A DNA stretch of 40,172 nt, from the NCBI GenBank assembly GCA_937889655.1, contig CALBZG010000185.1:1-40172 (forward strand), in the 5' to 3' direction. Shown here piece by piece: positions 15,367 to 22,875 of the stretch (positions within the stretch are counted from its first letter, which is position 1; every line of letters begins with the position of its first letter). The notes under the pieces are model-generated. The model did no database searches, had not been told where the DNA came from, and worked only from the letters and a program-made list of their open reading frames with translations. The stretch is from an uncultured Clostridia bacterium. GTDB lineage: Bacteria; Bacillota; Clostridia; Peptostreptococcales; Anaerovoracaceae. Made by a program: the position numbers and the translations under genes.

Positions 15367-15900
15367 ATGGAAAAATTCGACGTGACCTCGAGGCTTGAAA
15401 TGGAGCCTCATCCCCAGGGCGGATACTATAAGAGAACCTATGTAAGCGATATCGAAATGCCGGACGGTAGCCGTAAAACCGCATCCTCCATGTACTATCT
15501 TCTGGGAGAGGAGGATGTATCATCGTTCCACACCATTGATACGGATGAGGTATGGAATTTCATGTATGGCTATCCTCTTGACATCTACATCATCACCCCG
15601 GAACGGCATCTGAAGGTCTTTACCTTAGGTACCAACCTCAGCATCGGTGAAACACCGCAGCTGGTAATCCCCGCAGGGACTCTTTTTGGCGCGATATTCC
15701 ACGGAGGAGGCAAACCTGGCAGCAAGTTCCTGTCCTATACTTCAGAATACTTCACGCTAGTCTCCTGCTTCGCCGTGCCGGAATTCCTCCCAGGCTGCTG
15801 CAGGGTCTATACCAAGGAAGAAATTCTCAAAGAATACCCGGACCTTCCCGGTCTGACGGCGTTTTTCAAAAATTGGAAAGACCGCGCTCAAAGTGACTGA
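15367..15900 (+). CDS. Cupin-5 (DUF985) family protein
   Basis: 177 residues. LEMEPHPQGGYYKRTYVSD, MYYLLGEEDVSSFHTIDTDEVWNFMYG and LVIPAGTLFGAIFHGGGK are the diagnostic blocks of PF06172, a single-domain beta-barrel cupin; the His and Glu in SSFHTIDTDEVW are candidate metal ligands. The function of the family is not established, though sugar or nucleotide-sugar epimerase-like roles have been suggested from the fold. GAAGGAGGAGCACA gives a strong ribosome binding site. It is monocistronic, divergent from the NusG-II operon and convergent with hslO, with only 29 bases between the two stops and no clear terminator there. Confidence 0.9.
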   Translation: MEKFDVTSRLEMEPHPQGGYYKRTYVSDIEMPDGSRKTASSMYYLLGEEDVSSFHTIDTDEVWNFMYGYPLDIYIITPERHLKVFTLGTNLSIGETPQLVIPAGTLFGAIFHGGGKPGSKFLSYTSEYFTLVSCFAVPEFLPGCCRVYTKEEILKEYPDLPGLTAFFKNWKDRAQSD

Positions 15901-15929
15901 GGGGTCAACGTTCCATTTCAGACAGTCGT

Positions 15930-16847
15930 TCAAACGGATTCGTAGATCTTCACCAGCTGATCCTTATCGAAATGATATTTTTTCGTGCAAAAGCTGCAAG
16001 TCAGTTCTGCCTTGCCGTCTTCTTCTATGATCTGCAGAAGGTCTTTTCTTCCAATGGTGATCAAGGCTTGTTCAATCCGTTCCCTGGAGCAATCGCACTC
16101 CCATTGGATATCCCTGTATTCGAGAATGTTGAGACGGTATTCCTCTTTCATCCCTCCAAAAATCCGGTCAGCCAGATCGGCAATCATGCCCTCTTCTGTT
16201 TTCCCTTGAGATTTTGAAGCCACCTCATCTATAACAGTGGTCAGCGGAGGCAGCTGCCCCAGCATCTTTTCCAGTTCGTCCACTGCAGGTGTCAGTTCGC
16301 CGCCGGGCATCATCTGGATGATCATGCCTCCCGCTGCTTTTACCGAATAATCCACATCCACCTTGACGCCTAATGCAACGGAAGTATTCTGCTGCTCGGA
16401 GATAAAAAAGTATGCGGTCAGGTCTTCAGCGATCTCACCGTTGACCAGAGCGATTTTGCCACTGTAAGGTTCCTTGAGGCCTAGGTCCTTGATCACCGTC
16501 AGTTCTCCGATCCCCAGTGCGCCGCCCACATCCAGCTTCCCCGCAGGAGTCAGCGGAAGGTCAACCTCGGGGTTTGCGATGTAGCCCTTAACTTTTCCCT
16601 TTCCATCAGCGGCTGCAAGGATCTGCTCCGCAGGTCCGTCCCCCTTGAAAATCAAAGTTAATTTATCGCCGGCGCCCTTCAGCATCACGCCCATGATTCC
16701 AGCTGCGGTCAGAACTCTTCCAAGGGCGGCTGTAGCCACCGGGGTGGTATTGTGGATCCTCCTGGCCTCCTCCGCCATTTCCGTCGTTATCGTCAGATAC
16801 ACTCTATAAGCGCCGGATTTATCGACACCTATCAATACTTTGCTCAT
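15930..16847 (-). CDS. hslO: Redox-regulated chaperone Hsp33
   Basis: 305 residues, with the standard N-terminal chaperone domain (TTPVATAALGRVLTAAGIMG; GYIANPEVDLP) and the C-terminal zinc redox switch WECDCSRERIEQAL plus CSFCTKKYHF, so all four zinc cysteines are present. Hsp33 is inactive when reduced and binds unfolding proteins when its cysteines are oxidised during peroxide plus heat stress. It has its own promoter at 16947-16975 and an approximately 93-base leader. No Shine-Dalgarno precedes the ATG; a strong hairpin (16857-16889) sits 9 bases upstream of it instead. No CIRCE element is seen. An anaerobe carrying Hsp33 suggests occasional exposure to oxygen. Confidence 0.95.
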   Translation of the reverse strand: MSKVLIGVDKSGAYRVYLTITTEMAEEARRIHNTTPVATAALGRVLTAAGIMGVMLKGAGDKLTLIFKGDGPAEQILAAADGKGKVKGYIANPEVDLPLTPAGKLDVGGALGIGELTVIKDLGLKEPYSGKIALVNGEIAEDLTAYFFISEQQNTSVALGVKVDVDYSVKAAGGMIIQMMPGGELTPAVDELEKMLGQLPPLTTVIDEVASKSQGKTEEGMIADLADRIFGGMKEEYRLNILEYRDIQWECDCSRERIEQALITIGRKDLLQIIEEDGKAELTCSFCTKKYHFDKDQLVKIYESV

Positions 16848-16856
16848 TTTTTATTG

Positions 16857-16889
16857 GATAACAAAGCCCTGTTTTCTGGAGCTGTTATC
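16857..16889 (-). promoter_or_regulatory. 5' leader hairpin directly before hslO start
   Basis: On the minus strand GATAACA (16883-16889) pairs perfectly with TGTTATC (16857-16863), and an inner GCTC/GGGC helix follows after a two-base bulge, closing a 9-base loop. The ATG is 9 bases downstream. No T tract follows, so it is not a terminator. It could control translation. Confidence 0.5.
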
Positions 16890-16946
16890 GTTCCTTTCTA
16901 TGTTTTATATTCGTCAAATTACTATTGGGTTCATTCAAATAGGCTC

Positions 16947-16975
16947 ATTGTATTGGAAAGCGTATATAATGTCAA
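16947..16975 (-). promoter_or_regulatory. Promoter of hslO
   Basis: On the minus strand a perfect TTGACA (16970-16975), 17-base spacer, and TACAAT (16947-16952). It starts 27 bases after the fetB stop. Confidence 0.8.
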
Positions 16976-17002
16976 TAGTATACACTTTATGGTTCTGGTT
17001 TG

Positions 17003-17779
17003 TCAGACCAGCTGATCCTCATCATTGAAGTAGGTGCGGTATCCAAACTGTAGCATCAGGATGACTGACAAGGCAACAGCCCCCAGGATCCCGAACATGA
17101 TGGCGATCTGGTATGTAACAGCCGTGGTCGGGGCTGTACCGGATAAAATCTGGCCTGTCATCATCCCGGGCAGGAAAACGATGCCCATGCCCACCATTGA
17201 ATTGATGGTGGGCATGATTGCTGCGTCGAAGGTGCTGTTGATGATCGGCCGGGTGGCTTCACGAGGCGTCGCTCCCAGAATCAAAGATTCTTCAACAACA
17301 TTCTTTTGCAGAGTCATGCTTTCCGTCAGGGATTTTACTCCCAGGGCGATGCCGGTCATTGAATTACCGACAAACATCCCGGCGATAGGGATGAAATAGC
17401 GTGGATCATACCATGGGCTGATCCGGACAATAATAAACAGGAAAAACAGCATGCAGACAAGGGTACTTGTTGCAAGGGAAAGGGCGATGACCGTTTTCAG
17501 TCTTCCGGATAATTTCCCTTTGAATTTGTTGAATACAGTGAACACTGCAAAGCACTCCATCAGGATAATGATGGCCGCCGTCACCAGCGGGTTTGGATTT
17601 TCCAATATGTATGCCAAGACATAGCCGGTTAGGATCAGCTGTATAGTCATTCTTACGGAGGAAACAAGTATTTCTTTGTCCCGGCGGATCCCTCTTCTCC
17701 TCGCAATAGCCAGTACCATCAGCACAAAGGCGAAGGAGATCAAAACCTGCAAAGGTTCCAGCTCAATGATTTTTCCCAT
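17003..17779 (-). CDS. fetB: FetB-type ABC export permease (UPF0014)
   Basis: 258 residues with about seven membrane segments. Blocks such as RMTIQLILTGYVLAYI, FVGNSMTGIALGVKSL, ILGATPREATRPIINSTFDAAIMPTINSM and GIVFLPGMMTGQILSGTAPTTAVTYQIAIMF are those of the YbbM/FetB family, which with FetA exports iron and improves resistance to oxidative stress in E. coli. The start at 17779 has AGGAGGAGCGACC upstream; the longer frame to 17836 runs inside fetA. It overlaps the end of fetA by 17 bases, so the two are translationally coupled. Whether iron is the true substrate here is by family analogy only. Confidence 0.9.
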   Translation of the reverse strand: MGKIIELEPLQVLISFAFVLMVLAIARRRGIRRDKEILVSSVRMTIQLILTGYVLAYILENPNPLVTAAIIILMECFAVFTVFNKFKGKLSGRLKTVIALSLATSTLVCMLFFLFIIVRISPWYDPRYFIPIAGMFVGNSMTGIALGVKSLTESMTLQKNVVEESLILGATPREATRPIINSTFDAAIMPTINSMVGMGIVFLPGMMTGQILSGTAPTTAVTYQIAIMFGILGAVALSVILMLQFGYRTYFNDEDQLV

Positions 17780-18413
17780 GGTCGCTCCTCCTGTGAATGA
17801 TCCTGCCTCCCGGCATCTCAAAGATAGTATCCGCATATTTCTCCGCTATGGCTCTTGAATGGGTGACGATGATCACGGACCCGGACTCTTCCTTTGCTTT
17901 TTCCGAAAGCATCCCGATGATCATATCTTCTGTATCGCTGTCCAAAGCGGAAGAAGGCTCATCCAGAAGATATACCTCCGGATCAAGCAGCAGCAGCCGG
18001 GCCAGTGCGAGTCGCTGCTTCTCGCCTCCAGAAAGTTGTGCAGCCGGATCGTCCAGCGGTTTATCCAGCAAGACCTTCGTGAGTACCTTTTCCAGACTGC
18101 TGTCATTCGGGTATTCTCTTCCCTGCAAAACGAAAGCTTTTATAAGATTATCCCGGATGCTCCCCTGGAATATCACCGGATCCTGAGAAAGCATCATCAC
18201 TTCTCGCCTCAGCTCCACTGAATCGTACTCCTTGATATCCTTTCCTTTATAAAGGATCTTGCCGGCGGTGGGGGAGATCATTTTATTCAGCATCCTCAGA
18301 ACAGTGGTTTTCCCGCTGCCGCTGACACCCAACAGCGCCGTGATCCCCCGCTCGATTTTCATGCCGGGGATTTTCAGAATATCTTTGTATTCAACATCAA
18401 AAAACTCAAACAT
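17763..18413 (-). CDS. fetA: FetA-type ABC transporter ATPase
   Basis: 216 residues. Walker A GVSGSGKTT, Q-loop MLSQDPVIFQGS, signature LSGGEKQRLALARLLLLDPEVYLLDEPSSALD (Walker B plus D-loop) and the switch His in VIIVTHS are all present, so it is a complete nucleotide-binding subunit. It pairs with the overlapping FetB. The ATG at 18413 is chosen because AGAAGGAG lies seven bases upstream; an in-frame ATG at 18452 has none and lies inside the glnA terminator. No convincing promoter is seen between the glnA terminator and the gene, so transcription may depend on read-through. Confidence 0.9.
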   Translation of the reverse strand: MFEFFDVEYKDILKIPGMKIERGITALLGVSGSGKTTVLRMLNKMISPTAGKILYKGKDIKEYDSVELRREVMMLSQDPVIFQGSIRDNLIKAFVLQGREYPNDSSLEKVLTKVLLDKPLDDPAAQLSGGEKQRLALARLLLLDPEVYLLDEPSSALDSDTEDMIIGMLSEKAKEESGSVIIVTHSRAIAEKYADTIFEMPGGRIIHRRSDHGKNH

Positions 18414-18438
18414 ATCGGGGCTCCTTCTGCCATGCTGC

Positions 18439-18478
18439 AAAAAAACGGCCATCGGATTCTTATCAAATCTTTTGGCCG
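18439..18478 (-). terminator. Intrinsic terminator after glnA
   Basis: On the minus strand CGGCCA (18473-18478) pairs with TGGCCG (18446-18451), with an additional GATT/AATC helix in the loop, followed by seven T (complement of 18439-18445). It ends only 26 bases before the fetA start codon, so it separates glnA from fetA or attenuates fetA. Confidence 0.8.
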
Positions 18479-18582
18479 CTTATTGAACTTCATTGGGTCT
18501 ATGACTTATGCGGCAAAATTTGATCATTGCTCACATCAGAGTACTGCAGGTTCAGGGCATGTCGTATAAGGCAGATCGCAAA

Positions 18583-20013
18583 CTAGAGGTCATAATACAT
18601 ATCGTACTCTACCGGATGCGGCATTCTGTTGTATCTTGCAGTTTCAACGCGCTTGTTGCTGATCCAGAGATCGATCAGTTTTTTCGGGAATACGCCGCTA
18701 TCGGTGAGGAATGCATGGTCTTTCTCCAGAGCGTCCAAAGCTTCGTCCAAACTCTTAGGCAGGAACTTGATCTTAGCCTTTTCTTCGTCCGACAGGTCGT
18801 ACATATTGACATCATAAGGGCCGTAGCCTTCCTTGACAGGATCGATCCTGTTCAATACGCCGTCGATCCCGGCCATCAGTATGGCAGAGTACGCATAATA
18901 CGGATTGCAGGTCGCATCGACGCTTCTCAATTCAAATCTTTTCTTTTCCGGGGATTTGGCATAGCCCGGCACACGGATGACCGCGCTTCTGTTAGCTGTT
19001 GCGAAAGCGACCGTAACCGGCGCTTCATAGCCCGGCACCAGTCTCTTATAGGAGTTGGTGCTGGCATCTGTCAGGGCGCAGAGCGCTGCGCTGTGTTTCA
19101 GGATCCCGCCCATGAACCACATGGCGGTTTCGGAAAGCTGGGCATAGCCATTCTGATCAAAGAAAACCGGCTTGCCTTCCTTGAACAAATGCATATGCAC
19201 GTGCATACCGCTACCTGCTTCCCCGAAAATAGGCTTCGGCATGAATGTTGCAGTTTTACCCTCTTTTATAGCTTGGTTCTTAATAACATATTTTGTGATC
19301 ATGGTCTTGTCGGCCATTTCTCTCATGCTGCCGAACTCCAGCTCGATCTCCAGTTGGCCGGCGCCTCCCACCTCGTGGTGATGGTATTTGACGCTTACGC
19401 CTTTGTTCTCCAGCTGCAGGCACATCCTTCCTCTCAGGTCGCTCAGCACATCCACCGGCGGTGCCATATGGTATCCACCTTTGTGAGCCATCTTATATCC
19501 CAGGTTGAAGGTGTCTTCCCCGACGTTCCAATGAGCCTGGTCCGCATCAAGATGGAATTTCATGCTGTTCGGCTCTGTAGAGTAGCTCACATGATCGAAA
19601 ACGTAGAATTCAAATTCGGGACCGACTCTCATTTCATCAGCGATTCCGGTTTTTCTCAGGTATTCCTCTGCATGGACCGCAACATTCCTCGGGTCCTGAT
19701 CAAATCTCTTGTTGTCCGGATATTCGATGACATAGACATCTCCCAGCATAGCTACCGTCGGTATTTCCGCGAAGGCGTCCACATAGGAAGTCGTCACGTC
19801 CGGGATGAATACCATGTCGCTTCTCTCCAGCGGTGCAAATCCGTAATTGGATCCATCAAAGCCCAGCCCGCTTGTTACAGTGTCTTCGGTGAATCTTCCC
19901 TCCGGAACCGTCAAATGCCTCCATCTCCCGTTGATATCCACCATCATGAAGTCGATAAATTTGATATCATTTTTCTTGCAGAACTCTTTTACCTCTTTAA
20001 CCGTTGTAAACAC
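18583..20013 (-). CDS. glnA: Type I glutamine synthetase
   Basis: 476 residues. Metal and substrate motifs: GFDGSNYGFAPLERSDM, GPEFEFYVFD, GSGMHVHMHL, NSYKRLVPGYEAPV and the ammonium-site region. It makes glutamine from glutamate, ammonia and ATP. It is longer than the usual 443-residue clostridial enzyme: it has an extra stretch at about residues 140-180 and NMYDLSDEE with Tyr405, which matches the position and context of the adenylylated Tyr of E. coli-type GSI-beta (NLYDLPPEE). No adenylyltransferase gene is in the window. The start is a GTG with AAAGCGGGGA upstream. An extended -10 promoter lies at 20112-20120 and the leader holds a 14-bp palindrome. Confidence 0.94.
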   Translation of the reverse strand: MFTTVKEVKEFCKKNDIKFIDFMMVDINGRWRHLTVPEGRFTEDTVTSGLGFDGSNYGFAPLERSDMVFIPDVTTSYVDAFAEIPTVAMLGDVYVIEYPDNKRFDQDPRNVAVHAEEYLRKTGIADEMRVGPEFEFYVFDHVSYSTEPNSMKFHLDADQAHWNVGEDTFNLGYKMAHKGGYHMAPPVDVLSDLRGRMCLQLENKGVSVKYHHHEVGGAGQLEIELEFGSMREMADKTMITKYVIKNQAIKEGKTATFMPKPIFGEAGSGMHVHMHLFKEGKPVFFDQNGYAQLSETAMWFMGGILKHSAALCALTDASTNSYKRLVPGYEAPVTVAFATANRSAVIRVPGYAKSPEKKRFELRSVDATCNPYYAYSAILMAGIDGVLNRIDPVKEGYGPYDVNMYDLSDEEKAKIKFLPKSLDEALDALEKDHAFLTDSGVFPKKLIDLWISNKRVETARYNRMPHPVEYDMYYDL

Positions 20014-20055
20014 TGATTCGTCCCCGCTTTCTTCATATGTGATTCTTAAAACAGC

Positions 20056-20069
20056 AATATAGCTATATT
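20056..20069. repeat. 14-bp perfect palindrome in the glnA leader
   Basis: AATATAGCTATATT lies between the glnA promoter and start. It could be an operator or part of a weak second promoter. It does not match the GlnR pattern TGTNA-N7-TNACA. Confidence 0.4.
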
Positions 20070-20111
20070 CCTATGTCGTTATATTGTATACATCAAAAAA
20101 ATAACAGAATG

Positions 20112-20120
20112 ATTATATCA
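20112..20120 (-). promoter_or_regulatory. Extended -10 promoter of glnA
   Basis: TGATATAAT on the minus strand, with a perfect TATAAT (20112-20117); a weak TTGCAG lies 16 bases upstream. The leader is about 95 bases. Confidence 0.6.
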
Positions 20121-20137
20121 CAACCATGAATCGCTGC

Positions 20138-20183
20138 AAATAAAAAGGACATGAAAGCCTCACATTTTTTGCTATCCATGCCC
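20138..20183 (-). terminator. Intrinsic terminator of the moeA-thiF operon
   Basis: On the minus strand GGGCATG (20177-20183) pairs with CATGTCC (20147-20153), seven pairs with one G-T, followed by TTTTTATTT (complement of 20138-20146). It is 10 bases past the ThiF-like gene. Confidence 0.8.
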
Positions 20184-20193
20184 TGCTCTGAGT

Positions 20194-20904
20194 CTATTGG
20201 GAAAACACTTCAAAATCATGTCTTTCAAGATCAATGGTAAGCATCTTGCCAACCAGGGTCTCTCCTTTGTTGAGTAGCAGCTTGATGCTCTCCGAGACCT
20301 GGATGCCTGCCACGATCGCCGGTGTAAAGGATGGATTCCCCATTTCCACCTCGCTTCCCCTGTTTTCAGCACTCTGCCCACTGCCACTCCCGCTGCCGGA
20401 ATAGAGCTTTTTAAGAAAATAATCGCCGGGCATCACGACAGCCACCTGACCGTACCAGCCCGCAATGGCTCCATGGACCAAAGGGATCTTCTCCTGGCTG
20501 CAGGCTTCCTCCAATATCAATCGGCTGCTGATATTGTCCAGAGCATCCATCACCACATCATGGCCGGCGATGATCCGTCGGGCGTTTTCCTCTGTCAGAA
20601 ACTCCGACACCACCTTCAATTCCACTTCCGAGTTGACCTCGGCCATACGCTCCCCGGCGATTTCGGCTTTACCCCTGCCTATCAGGGATTCTGTAGCCAG
20701 AAGCTGCCGGTTCAGATTGGTTTCGTCAAAAACATCTCCGTCTACCGCCGTGATGTGTCCGATGCCCAACCTCCCCAACATCTCAATGATATATCCGCCC
20801 AGGCCTCCGCAGCCGATGACGCAAATGCTGAGATCCTTCACTGCAAAGCATTCTTCCCGGCTCAATGTGCATACATTTCTGCTGTATCTGTTTTCAAACA
20901 TCAT
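20194..20904 (-). CDS. HesA/MoeB/ThiF-family adenylyltransferase-like protein
   Basis: 236 residues. The nucleotide-binding GCGGLGGYIIEMLGRLGIG, DGDVFDETNLNRQLL and DVVMDALDNISSR are E1-like activation motifs, which adenylate the C terminus of a small sulfur carrier such as MoaD or ThiS. The zinc CxxC pairs of MoeB/ThiF are absent; in their place lies a low-complexity SGSGSGSG stretch (about residues 170-177) before GNPSFTPAIVAG, as in HesA-like members. Its position after two moeA genes suggests Mo/W cofactor assembly. No MoaD gene is in the window. GGGAG lies seven bases before the ATG. Confidence 0.87.
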   Translation of the reverse strand: MMFENRYSRNVCTLSREECFAVKDLSICVIGCGGLGGYIIEMLGRLGIGHITAVDGDVFDETNLNRQLLATESLIGRGKAEIAGERMAEVNSEVELKVVSEFLTEENARRIIAGHDVVMDALDNISSRLILEEACSQEKIPLVHGAIAGWYGQVAVVMPGDYFLKKLYSGSGSGSGQSAENRGSEVEMGNPSFTPAIVAGIQVSESIKLLLNKGETLVGKMLTIDLERHDFEVFSQ

Positions 20905-20915
20905 GGTCTTTCTCC

Positions 20916-20958
20916 CGTTTCCATGCTCCCTTTTCAGCGCCTACGTATCCATGCTCCC
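20916..20958. repeat. Tandem 15-bp imperfect repeat between moeA2 and thiF
   Basis: On the plus strand CGTTTCCATGCTCCC (20916-20930) and CGTATCCATGCTCCC (20944-20958) differ at one base and are offset by 28 bases. Each contains a minus-strand GGGAGCATGG. A role is not clear; local duplication is the simplest origin. Confidence 0.5.
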
Positions 20959-20969
20959 GCTGACGGTTT

Positions 20970-22862
20970 CTATTCTCCATAGCCCCCTAAATCCTTGAGG
21001 ATCTGATGGAATTCGTCGCTTTCAAGCACTTTTAACAATGCTTTTACCATCGGTGTGTCCAGATACTTCCTGCCTATTGCAAAATCATATTCCTCGTTGG
21101 CTATAAAAATGAAGTCGAGGCCCATGACCTTCGCCGCAGAATAGGCCCCCAGGCCCGCGTCCGCCGTGCCAGCCTCCACCGCCGCTGCCACAGCCATATG
21201 CGTGGTCATTTCACGATCGTATCCGATGATCCGGTCCGTATCCGCGCCGGATTTTTTAAACAAATAGTCCGCCAACAGTCTGGTCCCTGAGCCTCGCTGA
21301 CGATTCACAAAGGTTAGGCCGCGCTCTGCTATATCATCAAAGGATGTGATACCTTTCGGATTACCCTTTGGGATGATAAGCCCCTGCTCCCGTGGGACGC
21401 CCTTGACCAGCACATAATCATCCCCCAGATATTTATCAATGAACGACTGATTGTATTCGCCGGTTTCTTCGTCCAGAAGATGGATCGGCGCCATATGGGC
21501 TTCTCCTCGTTTCAGTGCCAGGATGCCTCCCATGCTTCCCACATGGGCTGATGATAGATGGACATTGCCTGGTACTTTTTCCATCAGATTTGCTACGAAA
21601 TCCATGATCATATCCTGGCTTCCGATGGAAACCAGCGTATTCTCAATATCCTGGATATCTCTTGTCAATTCGACCTGTGCCGTTTCCCCGGCTTCTATGC
21701 CCTCGCTGTTCTTTGGGATCACCAATAGCCCGTCAGCCTCTACCAGCGCCATGGTCACACCAGCTCCCCGGTTGAGTGGAGTGGCAATGAGTTTCCCGTC
21801 CACGGAGCCCAGCTTGACCCGGATGTATTCCCGGTATTTGATGGAAGACACCACCCGCCTGGTCAATACCGCCTGGGTATAGCGGTGGGATGCTTCCCTG
21901 GCATGCTGTAGTTTTCGTATGACTGCCCCCACGATTTCTTCGAATACCAGAAAAGCGGATCCCGGATAACCCGGAACGCCGATAACAGGCTTGTTCCCGA
22001 TGATTCCCAGGATCGTCGGCTTGCCCGGCTTGATGGCGATGCCATGGAGCACCAGTTCACCCATGTCACTAATGAGGGTTTTGGTATAATCTTTGCTTCC
22101 GGCGGAAGATCCGCCGTTTATAACTACGAGATGATTTCTCGCCAGTAAACCCTGGAGAGCCGTCCTTAAAGCTTCGTATTCGTCGGGTACGGGACTGATC
22201 CTCTCGGCAACGCAGCCCAGTTCCTCCGCCACCGCCTTGAATGTCCAGGAGTTTCCATCGAATATCATGCCTTTTTCCAGATGCTCGTAGGAATCGGTGA
22301 TCTCCGTTCCGGTAGGCATGATGCCGATGCGCACCCTTTCGTAAACCTCCACTTCGCCGATGCCTGCAAGCAACACCGCGCCAATATCCATGGGCCTGAT
22401 CCGGTGATTCGCCGGCAGCACCATTTCCCCTGCTACGATGTCCTCCCCTACAGGCCGTACATGCTGCCAGGGCGAAGCGGCGCTTTTGATGACAGCGGTT
22501 CCAGAGCCTTCACCCTCGGGAAGCACGATATCTTCGATCATGATCACGGCGTCATAGGGTTCCACCATCGGGTGTCCGGTATTGATAAATTCGAAATCCC
22601 TGCCCCGAAGCAGAGAAACCGGATTTGTTTCCGAAGCCTCGTAGGTGGCGGCCGCCACTACCATGATCCCGTCCATAGCGGCAGCATTATAGTTTGGCGC
22701 GGATACACGGGCGAATACCGGTTTTGCCAATACTCTTCCCAATCCGTCACCGGTTTTGATTATCTCAGGAGCCACAGACCCCATGCTGCTTTCCAGCCTG
22801 TCCAGATAAATGCCCAGCGCTTCCTCGATATCTGTATTCTCAAGGTAAATGTTTCTTTCCAC
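20970..22862 (-). CDS. MoeA-like molybdotransferase fused to a periplasmic-binding-like domain
   Basis: 630 residues. About 1-405 is MoeA: NYNAAAMDGIMVVA, INTGHPMVEPYDAVIMIED, GIMPTGTEI, INGGSSAGSKDYT and GVPGYPGSAFLVFEE. About 410-630 is a PBP-like domain (PF12727 type): LSSAHVGSMGGILALKRGEAHMAPIHLLDE, YVLVKGVPREQGLIIPKGNPKGI, RGSGTRLL, and a C-terminal RKYLDTPMVKALLKVL. MoeA inserts molybdate or tungstate into adenylylated molybdopterin; the attached domain resembles ligand sensors and may bind the metal oxyanion or cofactor. Start is a GTG with AAAGGA upstream. It is 13 bases after another moeA and 65 before thiF. Confidence 0.92.
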   Translation of the reverse strand: MERNIYLENTDIEEALGIYLDRLESSMGSVAPEIIKTGDGLGRVLAKPVFARVSAPNYNAAAMDGIMVVAAATYEASETNPVSLLRGRDFEFINTGHPMVEPYDAVIMIEDIVLPEGEGSGTAVIKSAASPWQHVRPVGEDIVAGEMVLPANHRIRPMDIGAVLLAGIGEVEVYERVRIGIMPTGTEITDSYEHLEKGMIFDGNSWTFKAVAEELGCVAERISPVPDEYEALRTALQGLLARNHLVVINGGSSAGSKDYTKTLISDMGELVLHGIAIKPGKPTILGIIGNKPVIGVPGYPGSAFLVFEEIVGAVIRKLQHAREASHRYTQAVLTRRVVSSIKYREYIRVKLGSVDGKLIATPLNRGAGVTMALVEADGLLVIPKNSEGIEAGETAQVELTRDIQDIENTLVSIGSQDMIMDFVANLMEKVPGNVHLSSAHVGSMGGILALKRGEAHMAPIHLLDEETGEYNQSFIDKYLGDDYVLVKGVPREQGLIIPKGNPKGITSFDDIAERGLTFVNRQRGSGTRLLADYLFKKSGADTDRIIGYDREMTTHMAVAAAVEAGTADAGLGAYSAAKVMGLDFIFIANEEYDFAIGRKYLDTPMVKALLKVLESDEFHQILKDLGGYGE

Positions 22863-22875
22863 TTGGAAGTCCTTT

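Noticed and set aside
18508..20016. Long open frame (502 codons) on the strand opposite glutamine synthetase.
   Set aside because: It is the exact antisense shadow of a clearly conserved gene, with biased codons on the other strand producing the open frame. It has no recognisable domains and no ribosome site.
16979..20092. GTATAC motifs before hslO (about 16979) and glnA (about 20085) as further GntR operators.
   Set aside because: Each fails one position of the TNGTNNACNA pattern in either orientation, and neither gene is linked to the regulator. The core is short enough to recur by chance.
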